A stretch of DNA of 64,000 nt, taken from contig NC_051141.1 in NCBI RefSeq assembly GCF_014839805.1, positions 6,890,777-6,954,776 on the forward strand, in the 5' to 3' direction. Below, in pieces: positions 1 through 13,230 of this stretch (position 1 is the first letter of the stretch; every line of letters begins with the position of its first letter). The notes beneath the pieces were generated by a model. The model was not told where the DNA came from. It was given only the letters and a program-made list of their open reading frames with translations, and did no database searches. The position numbers and the translations under genes were made by a program. Source of the DNA: Manduca sexta (Eukaryota > Arthropoda > Insecta > Lepidoptera > Sphingidae).

Positions 1-778
1 TTATATCGTTTTGGTGCTTTCAATGCATATTTATCTGCGGAATAGATTTTTAATCTTGTATTTATTAGTTTATGTAAATATTCCTTAGATCATTTGGCTT
101 TTGATAAATTTTAAATGTATTGTACGCAATAGATAGATGCTGTCAATATATTATTGTAGATATTTAATTATTTATGAGGCACTTACTTCAATGATTGCAG
201 AGATGACGTATTGCATTATTATAATAGGAATTTCAGATTTTTTTGAGTTAACATATAATTTATCCATTTTCTAAATTATCAATTAATTTTTTGTTGTTTT
301 CTTTGTATAATTTCATCGGCTGACTTTGACATATTGTAATTTTTTCTATATAAAATATGTCTAAATTATTCCCAAGTTAAAGCCAACTAATTCAGTTAAA
401 TTGTAGATATTCCGTACTGTGTTATTTGAAAATCGATTAGTTCGACCGTATAACAATTATTGTTAAAAAATATTTCCAGAAATTAATGTTTTTTATTTAA
501 TAATGTTAGACATGGACATTATTTTATTGGATGTTTTGTGCGTTTAATTGTTGGTTCCTGTAATGGTTTAATTGGGCATCCAAAGTTATTTTCAATGCCT
601 ATCGAAGTATACGTAAATACTCGACCGGACTATGATGCGATGGCAGGCATAAACTATATGCATAACATGCTCTCTTTCACGTATTTTATTTGTTGAGAAA
701 ACCTCCAAAAATATTTTAGTGAATAAAAGGAAACAGCATATATATACTGCACTGTATCAGTATACAGTATTCAGTATA
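1..778. other. AT-rich non-coding DNA
   Basis: No reading frame of note and no repeat that I recognise. The last 60 bases carry short overlapping GTATAC/ACTGTAT motifs just before the hairpin at 779. Probably intronic or intergenic. Confidence 0.6.
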
Positions 779-836
779 CAACATTGGGAACCACTATGCT
801 AGGTGCAGTCACCTAGCATAGTGGTTCCCAATGTTG
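779..836. repeat. Perfect 27-bp inverted repeat with 4-base loop
   Basis: The arms at 779-805 and 810-836 are exact reverse complements, separated by CAGT. Each arm contains GTGGTTCCCAA, a motif typical of the ends of hAT DNA transposons. The sequence to the right (837-1004) continues like a hAT end. The structure is therefore best read as two transposon ends lying back to back, or a fold-back element, rather than a host RNA gene. Confidence 0.8.
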
Positions 837-1004
837 ACGGGACCATGACCCTACTTAACAAATTCCACGTTCCGGATTGTAGTGCTCTGTTATTTTTCCC
901 GTCCAACAGACCGGCTCTTGGCCTGTCAGTCGATGTATTTTTAGACCCCACCTAATATTTCCTCGCGATCCACCATAGGCGAGGGTCGCCCATAGTCTGT
1001 ACTA
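837..1004 (+). repeat. hAT-like DNA transposon fragment
   Basis: After the GTGGTTCCCAA motif the sequence runs through GACCATGACCC and later TCGCGATCCACC with GAGGGTCGCCCATAGT. This arrangement (ACCATGACCC ... CGCGACCCACC ... GGTCGC) is characteristic of non-autonomous hAT elements in insects. There is no coding potential. The family call rests on motif memory and not on an alignment. Confidence 0.5.
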
Positions 1005-1955
1005 TAAATTAGAAGCCAGGATAAAACTTATCCTATTTGTTAATCTAGGACATAGTCCATGTAAGTGCCAAAAGTCATTCAAATACGTTCAGCCGTTTTT
1101 GAATTTACTCCCAACACCAATGCAGTGAACATTCCAACATTTTCACAAACTTTCACATTTGTACTTATAATAAATCTGTAGAGAGGTCAATTCTGTACAT
1201 GAAATATATTTCCAAAATAACTATCAGGGGGTGATTAGGGATCGATACTGATGCCAAAAATGCAATTAGTAACATTTTTGTCTGTCTGTCTGTCTGTCTG
1301 TATAACCGTTATAGAAACAAAAACTACTCGACGGATTTTAACGAAACTTAGTACAATTTTTCATCACGCTACAATTAATAGGAGCAGAGCAGTGAAGAGA
1401 AATGTTGGAAAAACGGGAGAAGTTACTCCATTTTTTAAGCTTCCGTCGCGAGTGCAGCCTTAATGGTTACAGCTACACAGAAATCATGTATAACGGAAAT
1501 GTTCTCCTTAAAATTATGTAAAAAATATCCCATGACAGCATATGTCTATCTTTTATGGTTGACTAACAATAACACGTGTAACTCCCGATAGCTTAGCAGT
1601 TCGAAGCTTTCTCATTATATTTGTCTACTCTTACGTTTATAACACTCTCAGTCATCCCTTATTAAAAAAGTTAACATTATTAAATATCCCATAAAAAAGA
1701 ATCATAGAAATCGATATAGAAACATCAAAGTTATACATGAAATACGCTAATAATAAGCCATCACGCGTGAATATTGAATCATGCTATATGCTTCCTTCGA
1801 TTTCACCAGGATCCCATCATGAGACCCTGACCGGACAATCGGACCACCTGCATACCACAATACATTAAAAAAACATCCCGACAAATTGAGCACCTCCTCC
1901 ATTTTTGAAGTCCGAAATCCACGCGGGCGAAGCTGCGGGCGGAAGCTAGTTCATA
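1005..1955 (-). repeat. Lepidopteran dispersed repeat, family 1, long copy
   Basis: Read on the - strand it begins with the head AGCTTCCGCCCGCAGCTTCG followed by GTGGATTTCGGACTTC (1905-1949), and ends with a tail resembling CAAACTTTCACATTTATAA (around 1140-1170). A (TCTG)n run lies near 1279-1300. The head and the segment around 1715-1790 recur in the opposite orientation at 63724-64000, which shows that this is a dispersed family. The family is probably a non-LTR retrotransposon derivative. The only open frame in it (1251-1463) looks spurious. Confidence 0.65.
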
Positions 1956-3519
1956 ATATATTAGTAAGAAATAAGATACGATAGCTTGGCTTCGAATAAT
2001 AAAATTAATATCCGGGGCATTTGAACTCCAACAACAGTTTTATTTAAAAGTCAACAAGAAGAAATGAATTCTCTCTGAAGAACGGGACTTTGGCAAAATG
2101 TCAGTTTCCAAATCAAATATTGAAGTTAGGGAGGAACTTAGAGCTTGGCGCCGGCATTAGATAAAGAACTTTTTATTGCAATAAAATCTTGTATTGTGTT
2201 TTTTATTTAATATGTACTACTATCCAGGAATGGCAGTTCCTTTATATTACGTTAGTCAATAATATTGTTAACTGGGATCCAAAATAATAGTCTTATTTAT
2301 TTAATGTTAAATTACTCATTTTTATTAAATTTACTTTTAGTACGTTACACACAAACATTTATTCGTTACTTATAGTATAAAATGTACGTATTCCACGTAA
2401 TTATAAATTAAATAATAAAAAAAAACATTTTATTTTTAGTTTATAATCCGCAAAAACCAATTTTAATATTGATTGAGAATTCTGGGTTTTTGCGATCATT
2501 AACATATTCGATAGCAAAGTTTGCTCGAAAAGCCGCCCCAATAAAAGGTACGATAGTTGTTTCATCGCTATTTCTTTTTTTCTAAAAGTTTGAGTGAAGT
2601 TTTAACTGGCATTCAATGTCTGAATACAAAACAGGTCGTATCCATTATGCTCTGTTTCATATATTAATGAGTAGAATCTTGACTGTAATACTTCATAATT
2701 GCGTTCAGTTGACTGAGCGGCGACCATTTCTTATGCAAGTTATTTTAAAGGGCAACTAGTTTTACGGTCAATATATACATTGTATAATATCTAGTAATAT
2801 GATATAGTATACAATTAAAAATGAATGAACAATGAAATTTACTGGAATATAATAATTGTATTATAAAATTTGGATAGTAAATAGGCGCTGATTATAAAGC
2901 GTTTTTAAAACGTATGACATGATCTGTTATTATACAACAATACAAAGAAACAAGTTAGCTCCATAATTTGCTATAGCAAATTGTGTGAAAATCTACTAGC
3001 GCTGAAAGTAATATTGTAAATTGCAGCGGTAATATACTGGCAGTAGATTGGATATTCTCGATTGCACTTGTGGATCTGACGGGTGCTAGCAAATCCTTGA
3101 ATCTACCGACTACGTGATCTCGTCTATGATTCGTGTCAGTCGTGTTACTGTAAAATAACATATTTTCACCACTTATTGCTCACATTAGAACTTTAAACAG
3201 CGCCGGTGTACGTCAGCTGCAATTTGTGTGAGAAGTGGTATCCGCGATAAATTTCTTAGCAGTTGATTTTATGATGGATTGTGATCGGATTGTAGGTAAT
3301 CATTCATTATTTTATTTACTTGCGTAGTTTAAGTTATAAGACTGAGCTGTAATATTAACCAGCATCGATTCGCATTATATCTATTGAGAATACCTAACTA
3401 TCATGTATGAAGATATGAATTAATTGTCATGTTGGCTTTCATATTTTTATATGTTTTTTTGTAAGTGTAGCACTTGAATTTACATGTGATAGGATGCTTA
3501 AAATCGGATACTATACCCT
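1956..3519. other. AT-rich non-coding DNA
   Basis: No gene, splice-bounded open exon or recognised repeat seen. A slightly GC-richer stretch at about 3030-3260 holds a short - strand open frame (2955-3161) without recognisable protein content. Confidence 0.55.
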
Positions 3520-3722
3520 TTTAGCTTTGGCTTGCGGCTTCGCCCGCGACATTCAGTTTTTGCGGCATAAATATTTTCCCCGGATAAAAAGTAGCTTATA
3601 GCATTCGGAAGTGACGTAGTCCCCTTTAGCGATTTTTCCAAAAAGCGGTTTAGTGACTTTTGAGATTAGCATGTTCGAACAAACACAAACTCTTCAGCTT
3701 AATAATATATATTAGTATAGAT
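3520..3722 (+). repeat. Lepidopteran dispersed repeat, family 2
   Basis: It starts with CTTGCGGCTTCGCCCGCGAC, passes through CCCCGGATAAAAAGTAGCTT, and ends with AACAAACACAAACTCTTCAG and a TTAGTATAGAT tail. The same order of motifs appears at 6600-6775, and the tail again at 63556-63677. Non-coding, probably the 3' end of a non-LTR element or a SINE built from one. Confidence 0.65.
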
Positions 3723-5933
3723 ATAGATTACAATAGCGATCGCAATCTGCTCATTTGGTATATGAATATTATTTGCCTGAAAGAATAAATAATACTCTAG
3801 CTAGTTTATGTACGTTGAAGCATCCTATTGTAGCTGAAAACATGTGATTACTATGTATCGCAGCCTTCTAAGTTCAAAGTATAGTATATAGAATTTTTTG
3901 TAGAATTTATATTCAAAATCATTTGACTAAATGCAAATCAATGCTGATAGACTTATTTAAAGCCTTAAATACTTTAAATAAGTAAGAAACATAATATAAG
4001 ACAATGATATAGGGTAATATATGAAGCTATATCGAAACCAGAAATGGTATTTCATTACATTTTTCAACATCCTAACAGTGGCACGTGGTGCACAGATCTA
4101 AAGGAGATAGATATAAGGCGATATTGCTATTTTCAGTCTTATTAAATTCCACGTCTTTTAATCCTGATGAGATTCAAAACAAATTCCTTTTTAGATTTAA
4201 AACAATTTAAGCTACAATATATTTATGGAAGGTGAAGTTTGTAGTATTTTTTTGATGAAACGCGCTTTTACTGTCATTAGGAGTCATTGTTATTACTAGG
4301 AAGCCACATAGTTGTTGAATGCTATAATTAGATTTATATAAAATTGTGTTATTGCTTTTCATATTTTTCTTAACGGTCTTAAGGATCTTATCACAGACTT
4401 TGTAAAGGCTTAAATAAAGATGAATACATTTGTATCTATTCATTTATTCATGTTAATTAAAGGCTTTTTTTTTCATTTCTATATTCATATTTCTCAGATG
4501 GGCTCAATGTCTGTTACAGAAAATATAAAACAAGATTAATTTCAAATCCAGAATCCCATGGTTATTTGCGAGGGATTGTCTGGAGCGACGAGGCTGCCGT
4601 GAACTTTTTTTAATTTTTTTTTCTATTTATAACACTATAAAATATAATAAATATGTAGGTGTTTGTGCTTATTACTAACTTAATAATACGAAATGTTGTT
4701 TGTTATTTTGTAACATAGTTGAGGCTTCGTCTTGAGCGGGGTCTAGACATCATCATACTGGACATCTGGTGGAAACCATCAAGGATATGGTTGTGACTCT
4801 TTTTTGAGAGAGGTTTATGTTATGAAATGCAATGAGTATTCACGTGTTGAGATGCAATAGCAGCTTGAATATGGAATGCCTTTGTTAAATAGTATTGCGA
4901 GAGTATTGGAACGAGATTTAAGAACATAGTTACTTGTTTTATGAAATGCACATTTTATGTAATATACTACATACAATAAAATCATGAACACATGAACTGG
5001 TTATAACTGCTCTGATGTTGTTTTGTTCAACGGAAGAGTGATAATTGTAATTAAATTATACATCCAGTGAATATTTTGTTTTGTTGCTCGCTCACGGGAA
5101 CATAGTAAGCAAAGATTGACATAAACGCACTGTTTATGATATCCATCCTGAAAAATAAATATCCAAATCCAGCGTGAAACTAATTGTAATAAAAGATTTT
5201 ATTTTCCATGTACTGGCGGTGAGCGTTGAATTGCGATGCTTCTGAAAATCCTATATAGACCATTCAACGTGTCATTGTCTACTAGTATTGGCAGGTCCAA
5301 TTTATTTGCTGCTGGATCGAATATCCCTGGAAAAGATGCAGTTAGTACCGAGGCTCAGTTAATACTATTATACCTTGTGCAAATATTTATTTTAACTTTT
5401 GACAACTCGTTTCAAAGAAAATTAATATATATACATGGCGTAGTATTATAATGCTTTTTTGATATATGAAAAACTCGAGTACTTATATATTAGTGATGTG
5501 CTAGTGGGTTATCGATTCGGTTTCTTATAATAATCGATTTATCATTTATCACATTATATTTGGAATGAATGCATTAAGAAATAAAACAAAGCAGATGAGA
5601 CAGAAAAAATCGTATTAGTATTTCGTAAAAACTATTTCGTTACGTACATTTTTTTGGGAGAAATATTCATTTTTTTTTCAATGTTTGCTTGTAAATATGT
5701 CAAAAGTGGTGGAACGAAGTATAGTGTTTCTATAAATATCGTTAGAATAATGTTTAAATTTATCAAGGCTAGAAATTTAATTGTGTTAAAAATAAGCACG
5801 TCGTATGGCCTATATAGCTTTGGTGAAAATAAAACATTTAAAACTTAATCTGGATAGCGATGGTATCATTTTGGGTATAATATGAAGAAATTTCATGATT
5901 AATAATAAAAATTGTGTAAACTGTGATGTACAT
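3723..5933. other. AT-rich non-coding DNA
   Basis: Only short unrelated open frames (60-80 codons) occur here, with AT-driven composition and no recognisable domains. I see no repeat that I can name. Confidence 0.55.
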
Positions 5934-6030
5934 TACCTACATCATCATCATCCGCCGCATAAAGTCCGCTGCTGAACATAGGCCGCCCCCGAGGATTTCT
6001 AGACGGCCCTGTCGAAAGACCTACCTACAT
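5934..6030 (+). repeat. Short lepidopteran repeat fragment
   Basis: The stretch with ATCATCATCATCCGCCGCAT, then GTCCGCTGCTGAACATAGGC and a CCCCCGAGGATTTCTAGACG block matches a repeat motif common in lepidopteran introns (…TCCACTGCTGAACATAGGCC…CCCCCAAGGATTTCCA…). It is truncated at both ends. Recognition is from memory of the motif. Confidence 0.6.
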
Positions 6031-8511
6031 ACAGTAAACTTTTTCATTAGAAATAACTGTTTACTGATAAACGATTTATTTAATATGCTACCATTTCGTA
6101 AACAATATGAATATTAAATATGCTGTAATTATATATTCTTGCAATTTTGTAGTTTATTTTTAAATTTAGGACAGTTAAATGTCAATTGTATATTACATAG
6201 ATATTATTATTACCATATATTACTTATAACAGCTTTAATTTCATAATAAATTTTATACCTTTATTTACCTGCAAAATACATACAAATATTGAGTGCCAAA
6301 GTAATTTCTGTCCAAGTTCCAGATTACCTTAAATTTGTAGATAATCATTTGTCTGTATGCGGTTATGTGTTTAAATTCAGACCAAAGCTAGTGAGCATTT
6401 GGCAACACGCGACATATTTAGAATAGCTTCGGTGGCTGTGTCTTCGGTGGCTTATCAAGAGCTGCGGTTCATTACGGCATCCTTGTTAAATATAGTGTTC
6501 TAATAATAGTTGTTAGTGGTCTATGTTTCACTCCGTAAGACCGAAGTTGTCGAACCAATGAGTATTTTAGTTACTAGCTATATTCGTTAAATATATCAAA
6601 TTTTTCTACGCCTCTGCCCGTGTGCAAAAGTATTTTAGTGATAAATATTTTCCTAGGATAAAAAGTAGCCTAAATTCTGGAGAATTGCAGCTTCCTATTG
6701 GTTAAAAAAATTGATATAGTAGTTCGTGCAATTAGTTCTTCTTCAGCTTTATGATATTGGTATAAATATTAGTTTTAAAGGTACATTTTGGCAAGTTTAA
6801 GATGTATATAAACGTATGCTATTCACTTATTCCAATATATATATAGCGTTATATAGTCCAAGAGCGTTTGGACTATATAACTCTGCTTAGTCCCTACTGT
6901 TTACCATTTGTCTAGTATCTCGTATAACATACTGCAGAGTGGTCTACCCGCAAGACATAAAAGTTAGTATATGTTGTATCATTTATGGACAGCTCAGATA
7001 TAGAGGGACAAAGTTTTGTCGCAATCTCGTCGCCCGAAAATGTTCTGTGTCAAAGCCAGTGTCCGTGAATAGGTACTTGTGTATACATGCTTTGTTTTAT
7101 GTTTATTTATAAAATATCGTATATGTTTGCCACATACGGAGTTTAGCGGAAAATTAAGAGTTTTTGAATATTAGAGAGGATTAATACATTTCATAGGATA
7201 TAAAATATTTTTTTTACTTTGCGATCATTTTGCTAAGTTAAACATTCATACTTAGAAGCATTTCATAGCGAAAGTTGTCAAACGATTTTAATTTCATTAA
7301 AACAAGTAGTATTTGTTCCACATATGACAAATTGTACATATATTTTATTTTTCTGAATCCTTCTATATGAACTTAAATCACGCCAAATTGTACATTTTTC
7401 TGTCCTTAAAAACTGGTACATCGTTTTCTCGTCACGTAATAATATATAAATAACTCATTGGCTTTTAAAGCAATTCACTCAAGTTACAGCATATTTACTG
7501 ACACGTAGATTTATGGTTTATTTATAGGACCCAAGATGTACTTACTACAAATTATTCGAATTGAAAACTTACGTCGCGCGACATTGGAAGTATCGTAAAT
7601 GTCACGATTGACATTTTGTTTGTATTTGTGCCACGTACGCGGCAGGAAATTGAAGGAATGGGAAACTTTAACTCTTGAACAAGGCTAATAGACGTTATGC
7701 CAAACAATCGGTAGTGGAAAGGCGGTTATATAATAATTGCTATGTTCTGCTTGCATTTCAGGAAAGTTTTTGCCCCATTAGTTTTATGAGTGGAATAACG
7801 TTTTATATAAAAGAAAATGTTATGATTTTCTGTACGCAGGCTTATTATTGTATTTTTCAATAAATATTTTTTTTCCTTTTGCTTGTCTTCCTATTTGTTT
7901 TTGAATGATAATAGATTTCGCTAGACTCAGCAACAACCCAATAACATTTCACATAAACATTTTCTTTCAATTCCTTATTGGTTACTGGCTTGTTTGGTTT
8001 TATAGTTATAAGAATATTTGTATTTTATAGAGTCTATAATAATACTTATGTTGTGATTGACACGTGCTATTGACGTAGGGGCAGTCAGCCACAAAAGTAG
8101 CTGAAAAAATATGTATAAGTAGGTTTGAAGTTTTGAACTTGTGTAGCTACTATGTGGGTAACTATACAATAAAAAATTATACACAGGCGACGAGTATAGA
8201 GAGTATACCAGAGAATAAGTATCACGTAGAACCAAATACTATGATAAAGAATATTTAAAGGTAGGTAAATACTATAGAAGTACAAATAATATTACGTATA
8301 ATTGATGTCATCTTTGTTAAAGAGAATTAATATTGTAGTGGCACTACCCAACTTAATATTAATAATTAAATGTACCACAAATTAAATTTAGAACGTGTAT
8401 TTTACTTAAAAAAAATATTTTAGTATTTCGTATTATTTACAAAATACATTTAATGTAAACAAATGCTGTGGCGACATCTTCTTACATCATCCAATTAGAT
8501 ATTATTATGGA
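6031..8511. other. AT-rich non-coding DNA
   Basis: Contains the family 2 repeat at 6600-6775 (listed separately) and a small hairpin, arms 6849-6861 and 6868-6880, with a six-base loop. No coding exon recognised. Confidence 0.55.
6600..6775 (+). repeat. Lepidopteran dispersed repeat, family 2 (degraded copy)
   Basis: Follows the same motif order as 3520-3722: a degenerate CCTCTGCCCGTGTG head, TTTTCCTAGGATAAAAAGTA in the middle, and a tail with CTTCTTCAGCTTTATGATAT. More diverged than the other copy. Confidence 0.55.
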
Positions 8512-8791
8512 CTAAGTTTTGCCCGCAGCTTCGTCCGCGTGGAAAGCTTTTCCCGCTACAAAAGTTCGTAAAATACTTATAGCGGAAAGTGTACGTCGCT
8601 AGCGATATGTTTTAAAATATCCCAATATTTCCAACCCGAGCAAATTACCGGGATAAAATGTAATATATGTGTTATCCCAGGTCCTGGTATATCCATGTGG
8701 CAAATCTCATTCAAATCCGTCCAGCTGTTTCTGCGTTTATTTCTAACAAACATACAAACATTATCACAAATTTCGCATTTATAATATTAGC
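8512..8791 (+). repeat. Lepidopteran dispersed repeat, family 1 (short copy)
   Basis: The head is GCCCGCAGCTTCGTCCGCGT and the tail is AATTTCGCATTTATAATATT. In between are CCGGGATAAAATGTAATATA and AAATCCGTCCAGCTGTTTCT, which is the standard layout of this family. About 280 bp. Non-coding. Confidence 0.7.
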
Positions 8792-10412
8792 GCCATAAGA
8801 TATATGTTTTGTTTCTTTTTTCTGCAGACTTTAGAGAAATGCATAACAATATATTAAAATAAAAAATACACAATTTAGTATTTTAGGTGTGATAATGTTA
8901 ATGGCTAACATAAAGTTTTAGTTTTATTATAAAGGAGTATAAGATGCGACTTTTCGATTGTTATCTAATCGCAGTCCATTCACAGAGCGTAAAAATTACT
9001 GAATTTAAATCTCACAGACCCTTAGTTAAAAGTAGTAAACGTTGTCTTCATTTAAGTGACGACAGTTTTATTAACTTATGAGATGCACAGACGACGCCTT
9101 CATTGTAGGTTAGTTTTTACACCAGGCTTAGTTTGGGAGGTCTTTCACGCAATGAAAGATGAGATTTTACCGAATTTTAAAAGCTTTATACTTTTCAAGG
9201 CTTGCCCACGGCTTAACCCACGTTAAAGCTTATTTTGGATAAACTAGCATATGTTACTTCTGTATAAAGTAGCTGCCAAATGGTGAAAAAATAATGAAAA
9301 TCGGTGCAGTTTTTTTTATCAGTTTGTCGATTAGAAAACAAATCTTTACAATATTAGTATAGCTTAAATGGATCCGACTAAATATTATTGCAATGAAAGA
9401 CAATCATGCGAGGAAATATACTTGGCCTAAGTAGATGGTACATGTCTGCCTACTCTTCCTTGGGGATAAAAATCGTGAGTTTGTATGTTGAGTAAAAAAA
9501 TTCCCGAGGTTCCCATTGTTACATCAATTATAGTCTGTGGCCTGTCAGTGAAAATTCCTATAAAATCGTTTCAGATATAAGCCGGAACGAACATCTGATG
9601 CAACAAACATTTGGAAATACCGATGAAAATGTTACATTTCTTTAACAAAAAAAATGAATAGTTTGGAAATTCGAAACAGATATAAAAATACAACCATAAT
9701 GAAGCTTTATCTGGTCAGAATAGGCCACGTGACGTTTTAAAGAGTTTGAAACAATCGATATCTGAAATTCATTAATTTAGGTCTTCAATCGTTCGTTCCT
9801 CAAGAGTTGAATTACTTAAAACCCCTGCGGTACAACAATTGAAGAACCGCAAGACGCGAAACTACGTTTTCGTTCTGCATCTAAGCAAATTTTTTATAAG
9901 TTGCATATATTTTTGGGTCTGTGGTACAGTTACAATTTTTGGCGTTGAAATTACTATTTTGATGAAGTAGTTTATATAAACTATAATGAAAAATAATGTT
10001 GTATTTTTAAATATCGACTTGTCAATGTCGCATGCCACTAACATCTTGTTTGTCATTCGTTAGAAAGAGACAAATGATTCACAAGTGTGCTGAGCAAGGG
10101 GAAAAACGGTGTTATATTCAAATATGTGTTAGACGTAAATGTCCACTCGGCAAGAATTACACCCTGAATGTTGTGATAACGAAAGTCACTCGTAATAAAT
10201 TATTACAAACACGACACAAGATAAACGTGTCGTACGTTAAGGGTATTCGTTTTTGGTTAGTTATTAGCTACGACATATCACTTGTTCACTATTACAAAGT
10301 CTTATGATTTGTTTTTATTGATATTGGATTTTTTTTTAATAAGAGAATAATTCATGGTTCATCGTTTATTTATCTTTCGGGATTATTGAAAAAAATACTT
10401 AATTAGAATTAA
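8792..10412. other. AT-rich non-coding DNA with one repeat remnant
   Basis: A degraded dispersed-repeat copy lies at about 9196-9362, with GCTTGCCCACGGCTTAACCC, a GTATAAAGTAGCTGCC middle and a TTTACAATATTAGTATAGC tail. The rest shows nothing recognisable. The overlapping short frames at 9862-10307 look random. Confidence 0.55.
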
Positions 10413-11038
10413 TATATGTTACAGTCAAAATCCGTTCTCAGTTCCAACGCATTTTTCCTAGTTAAAACTATACTTCACCAAATTCTTTTGTTAAAACTAG
10501 AATTAACTGCTGCTAATATGACTATAAGTGAAAACTAGTTCTAACTACATAAAACTCATTTTATCGAAAAGACAGTTAAAATTCTTTCAAACAAAGTCAA
10601 AGTTTAATTGTTGTATGCCGTAATGTACTAACTTTATATATACTAACCTAATGTAGCACAAACCTATATCAAGAATTGCACTATCTTTTTGTAAAAACTG
10701 TACAAAAATCCTTCCAGTAGATTGTAACAAAATATATCACATACAGACAGACAGCTTTTGGGATTTTTTTTTATAATATACTGCACTGTATTATTATATA
10801 TTAACCTAAACTAAAACTTCCTCAGGAATTGCATATCTTTTAGTAAAAACTGTATAAAATCCGTTCAGTAGATTTTTAGAAAAGTTGGAACTAGTTTTAT
10901 CTAAAATTTAAATATAAAAAACAATAAATTCTAGTAATAACTAGGGAATTCTAGTTTTAATAAAACCATTTAGTGGAAACTTGTTTTAACTAGGGAAAAC
11001 GTGTTGGAACTGAGAACGGGTTCTGACAGTAACATATA
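10413..11038. mobile_element. Non-autonomous inverted-repeat transposon (MITE)
   Basis: The two ends are imperfect inverted repeats of at least 50 bp. The left end reads ATATGTTACAGTC...CCGTTCTCAGTTCCAAC...CCTAGTTAAAAC and the right end is its reverse complement with a few changes. Flanking TA dinucleotides fit a Tc1/mariner-type target duplication, although the exact boundary is uncertain because the flank is itself TATA-rich. Internally, about 85 bp is directly repeated at 10636-10728 and 10794-10877 (shared motifs GTAAAAACTGTA and CAGTAGATT). There is no coding capacity, so it would need a transposase supplied by another element. Confidence 0.7.
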
Positions 11039-11283
11039 TAACTCAATTACTGCAAAAAATTTGACGTAGAGCCTTATAATGCTGAGTCAGCGATATACCT
11101 ACGCAGCTGAAAATACGTAATTGAAAAGTCTAGACATAAAATAGAGGGATCTTATTTTCAAATAGACCAATGTACAGGTAAATAAAAGTTCGTTCAGGTT
11201 TCTTTCATTTTAGAACGACGGTACCGAGCGTTATATGGTTTACAAAAATAAAACGACTTCCTGCAGGTAGAGAACATCCTTGT

Positions 11284-11339
11284 TGAAAAACTTATTTCAT
11301 TTTCAACATTCCTATGCTGAAAATGAAATAAGTTTTTCA
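11284..11339. repeat. Perfect 22-bp hairpin with 12-base loop
   Basis: The arms 11284-11305 and 11318-11339 are exact reverse complements (TGAAAAACTTATTTCATTTT...). Twenty-two base arms around a short loop look superficially like a small-RNA precursor. The AT-rich arms and perfect pairing fit equally well with a small fold-back repeat. No known microRNA sequence was recognised. Confidence 0.7.
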
Positions 11340-13230
11340 GTACATTCTTCCTTATATTTTATTATGCACGATGGACAATTCAATCACTAGATATTTTAGT
11401 AAGTTATCAAACAAAAAAAATTAAACTTGAACGGACACAAAATGCAATAATCAAACTATTTTATTCGTATATATATTTTATTTATTTATTTTTATTGTAC
11501 GAATAAATTTAATTTATTTCATTTTTATATTAAATAAAATAATTATAAACAAAAACTACCTTGTAAGAGCTATTATAACATAGAAATCTATTGACTACAA
11601 GACATAAGTTCGCTTCACATACGCTGAGAAATGTATTTAATCCGATTGTTGCATAATGGCCATTAGAGGTTAGTGGTGGAATTGTACGATAAGTCATATA
11701 ACGGGCACTCGGGACGCTGGACGCCCTCTGCTAAATCCGTTGCACTATTTTACTATTCATTTCTGCTTACAAGATAAAGCCTTCTTTATTATTTGTCAAT
11801 ATTTGATGCTGATTTATCAATCATTGGATAAAACAAGGTAAGATAAAATGTTGTTGGTAGGTCCTATATCAGAAAGTTCGTCTGGATAGCTACCACCGCA
11901 ATATCTCTTTCTACATATGGCCTAAGACTGTCTGTAAGCACATGTCACCAAACACAGTGTGCAGCCATTGTTGTGTTCCGGAATGGAAGGAAATCGAAGC
12001 CAGCGTAATTGCAGACTTAGAAAAGTAATATAAATTTTCATCGATTATTAACTATGAATCCTTTTTTATTACTGGGTGATATTATCGTTATGTTAAAATG
12101 TGAAATCTATATTCCATATAGCACCAGGAACGATCAATTTGTAATGAATGTGAGAAGCTTATTATGAGCCGCTGTCAACGTAATTGGAGCTAAGTCAAAT
12201 TAACAAACAGGTTAACAGTTAAACAACTAGATTTTTCCTCTTGGCTGCGCTCAGGTTACCATTTTTTTGCGGAATAAATTTCAACTAAGGGTCGATGAAA
12301 GTCCATCAAGTTCGGTTCAGGCATTTATAAAATGAACATCAAGCAAATAAAGACAAATAGTTTTGAAAACGTATGTTTAGATTTTTGAAACATAACATAT
12401 TCAGTAAAAGCTATTGTATTTACATTACAAACAGACGCATCGATTTTATTGTACTCAGAAAGCTGAGAAAATTCATAGACACGCTTCGGTTATATTCTTT
12501 TCGTGACATTTCAGAGAGTACATCATGAGTCCAACTTAGTCATTAACTTATTCATATCGTAGTATTTAGTACTATGACGATTTAAGAGGAGTGGAATTCA
12601 AATTAAAATTATTTTAGATTTTGAGTTTGTAATTTATTTACATTACTTATAATTTACTTGATTTTCTTTCACTAAATTATTGTTTACTTATAGGAGTGCA
12701 CTATTCCTTTAAGATAGATAAAACAATAGCGACCAGACCTGCAGCAAAAAGGAAATTTAAAAGTAAACTAAAATTAAAATACCTTTTCGTAGATCTCTCT
12801 CAAAAAATGCCGAATGTTTTATTAAACTTTTATACGATTGGAATAATTCATGAAACATTCTGATCTTTAGGTGCTAAGGCTGTAAGTGTGGATTATAATA
12901 AGATTTCGAGAACATTCCAAATTCATCCGATTTTATGTGCTGCTACATAGAACTATAATATAATGCGGTTGGCGAATGGATTCCAATTATCTCTTTATTT
13001 ATCTTATTAATTGCCTGTTACATTGAATGTGTTGTATATGTTAAATTAGTCAATTATATTAAAGCCATTGAAACCAATTACGTTCTATTTGTATTCTGCT
13101 TTTGTCATTTGATAATGTTAAAAAAAGGTAATCAAGGAAGTCGCTATGTGACATGGAACGTAATTAGCATGCCTTATTATTACTTTATTTTCAAAGTTAT
13201 AAACAGCTAGCGTCATTTTCTATGGCGGTA
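11340..13230. other. AT-rich non-coding DNA
   Basis: The stretch 11850-12010 (AGCTACCACCGCAATATCTC...GTTGTGTTCCGGAATGGAAG) looks like a fragment of the same LINE-type repeat seen at 45895-46205. A degraded 'AACTAAGGGTCGATG...' repeat tail lies near 12240-12360. Nothing coding was recognised. Confidence 0.5.
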
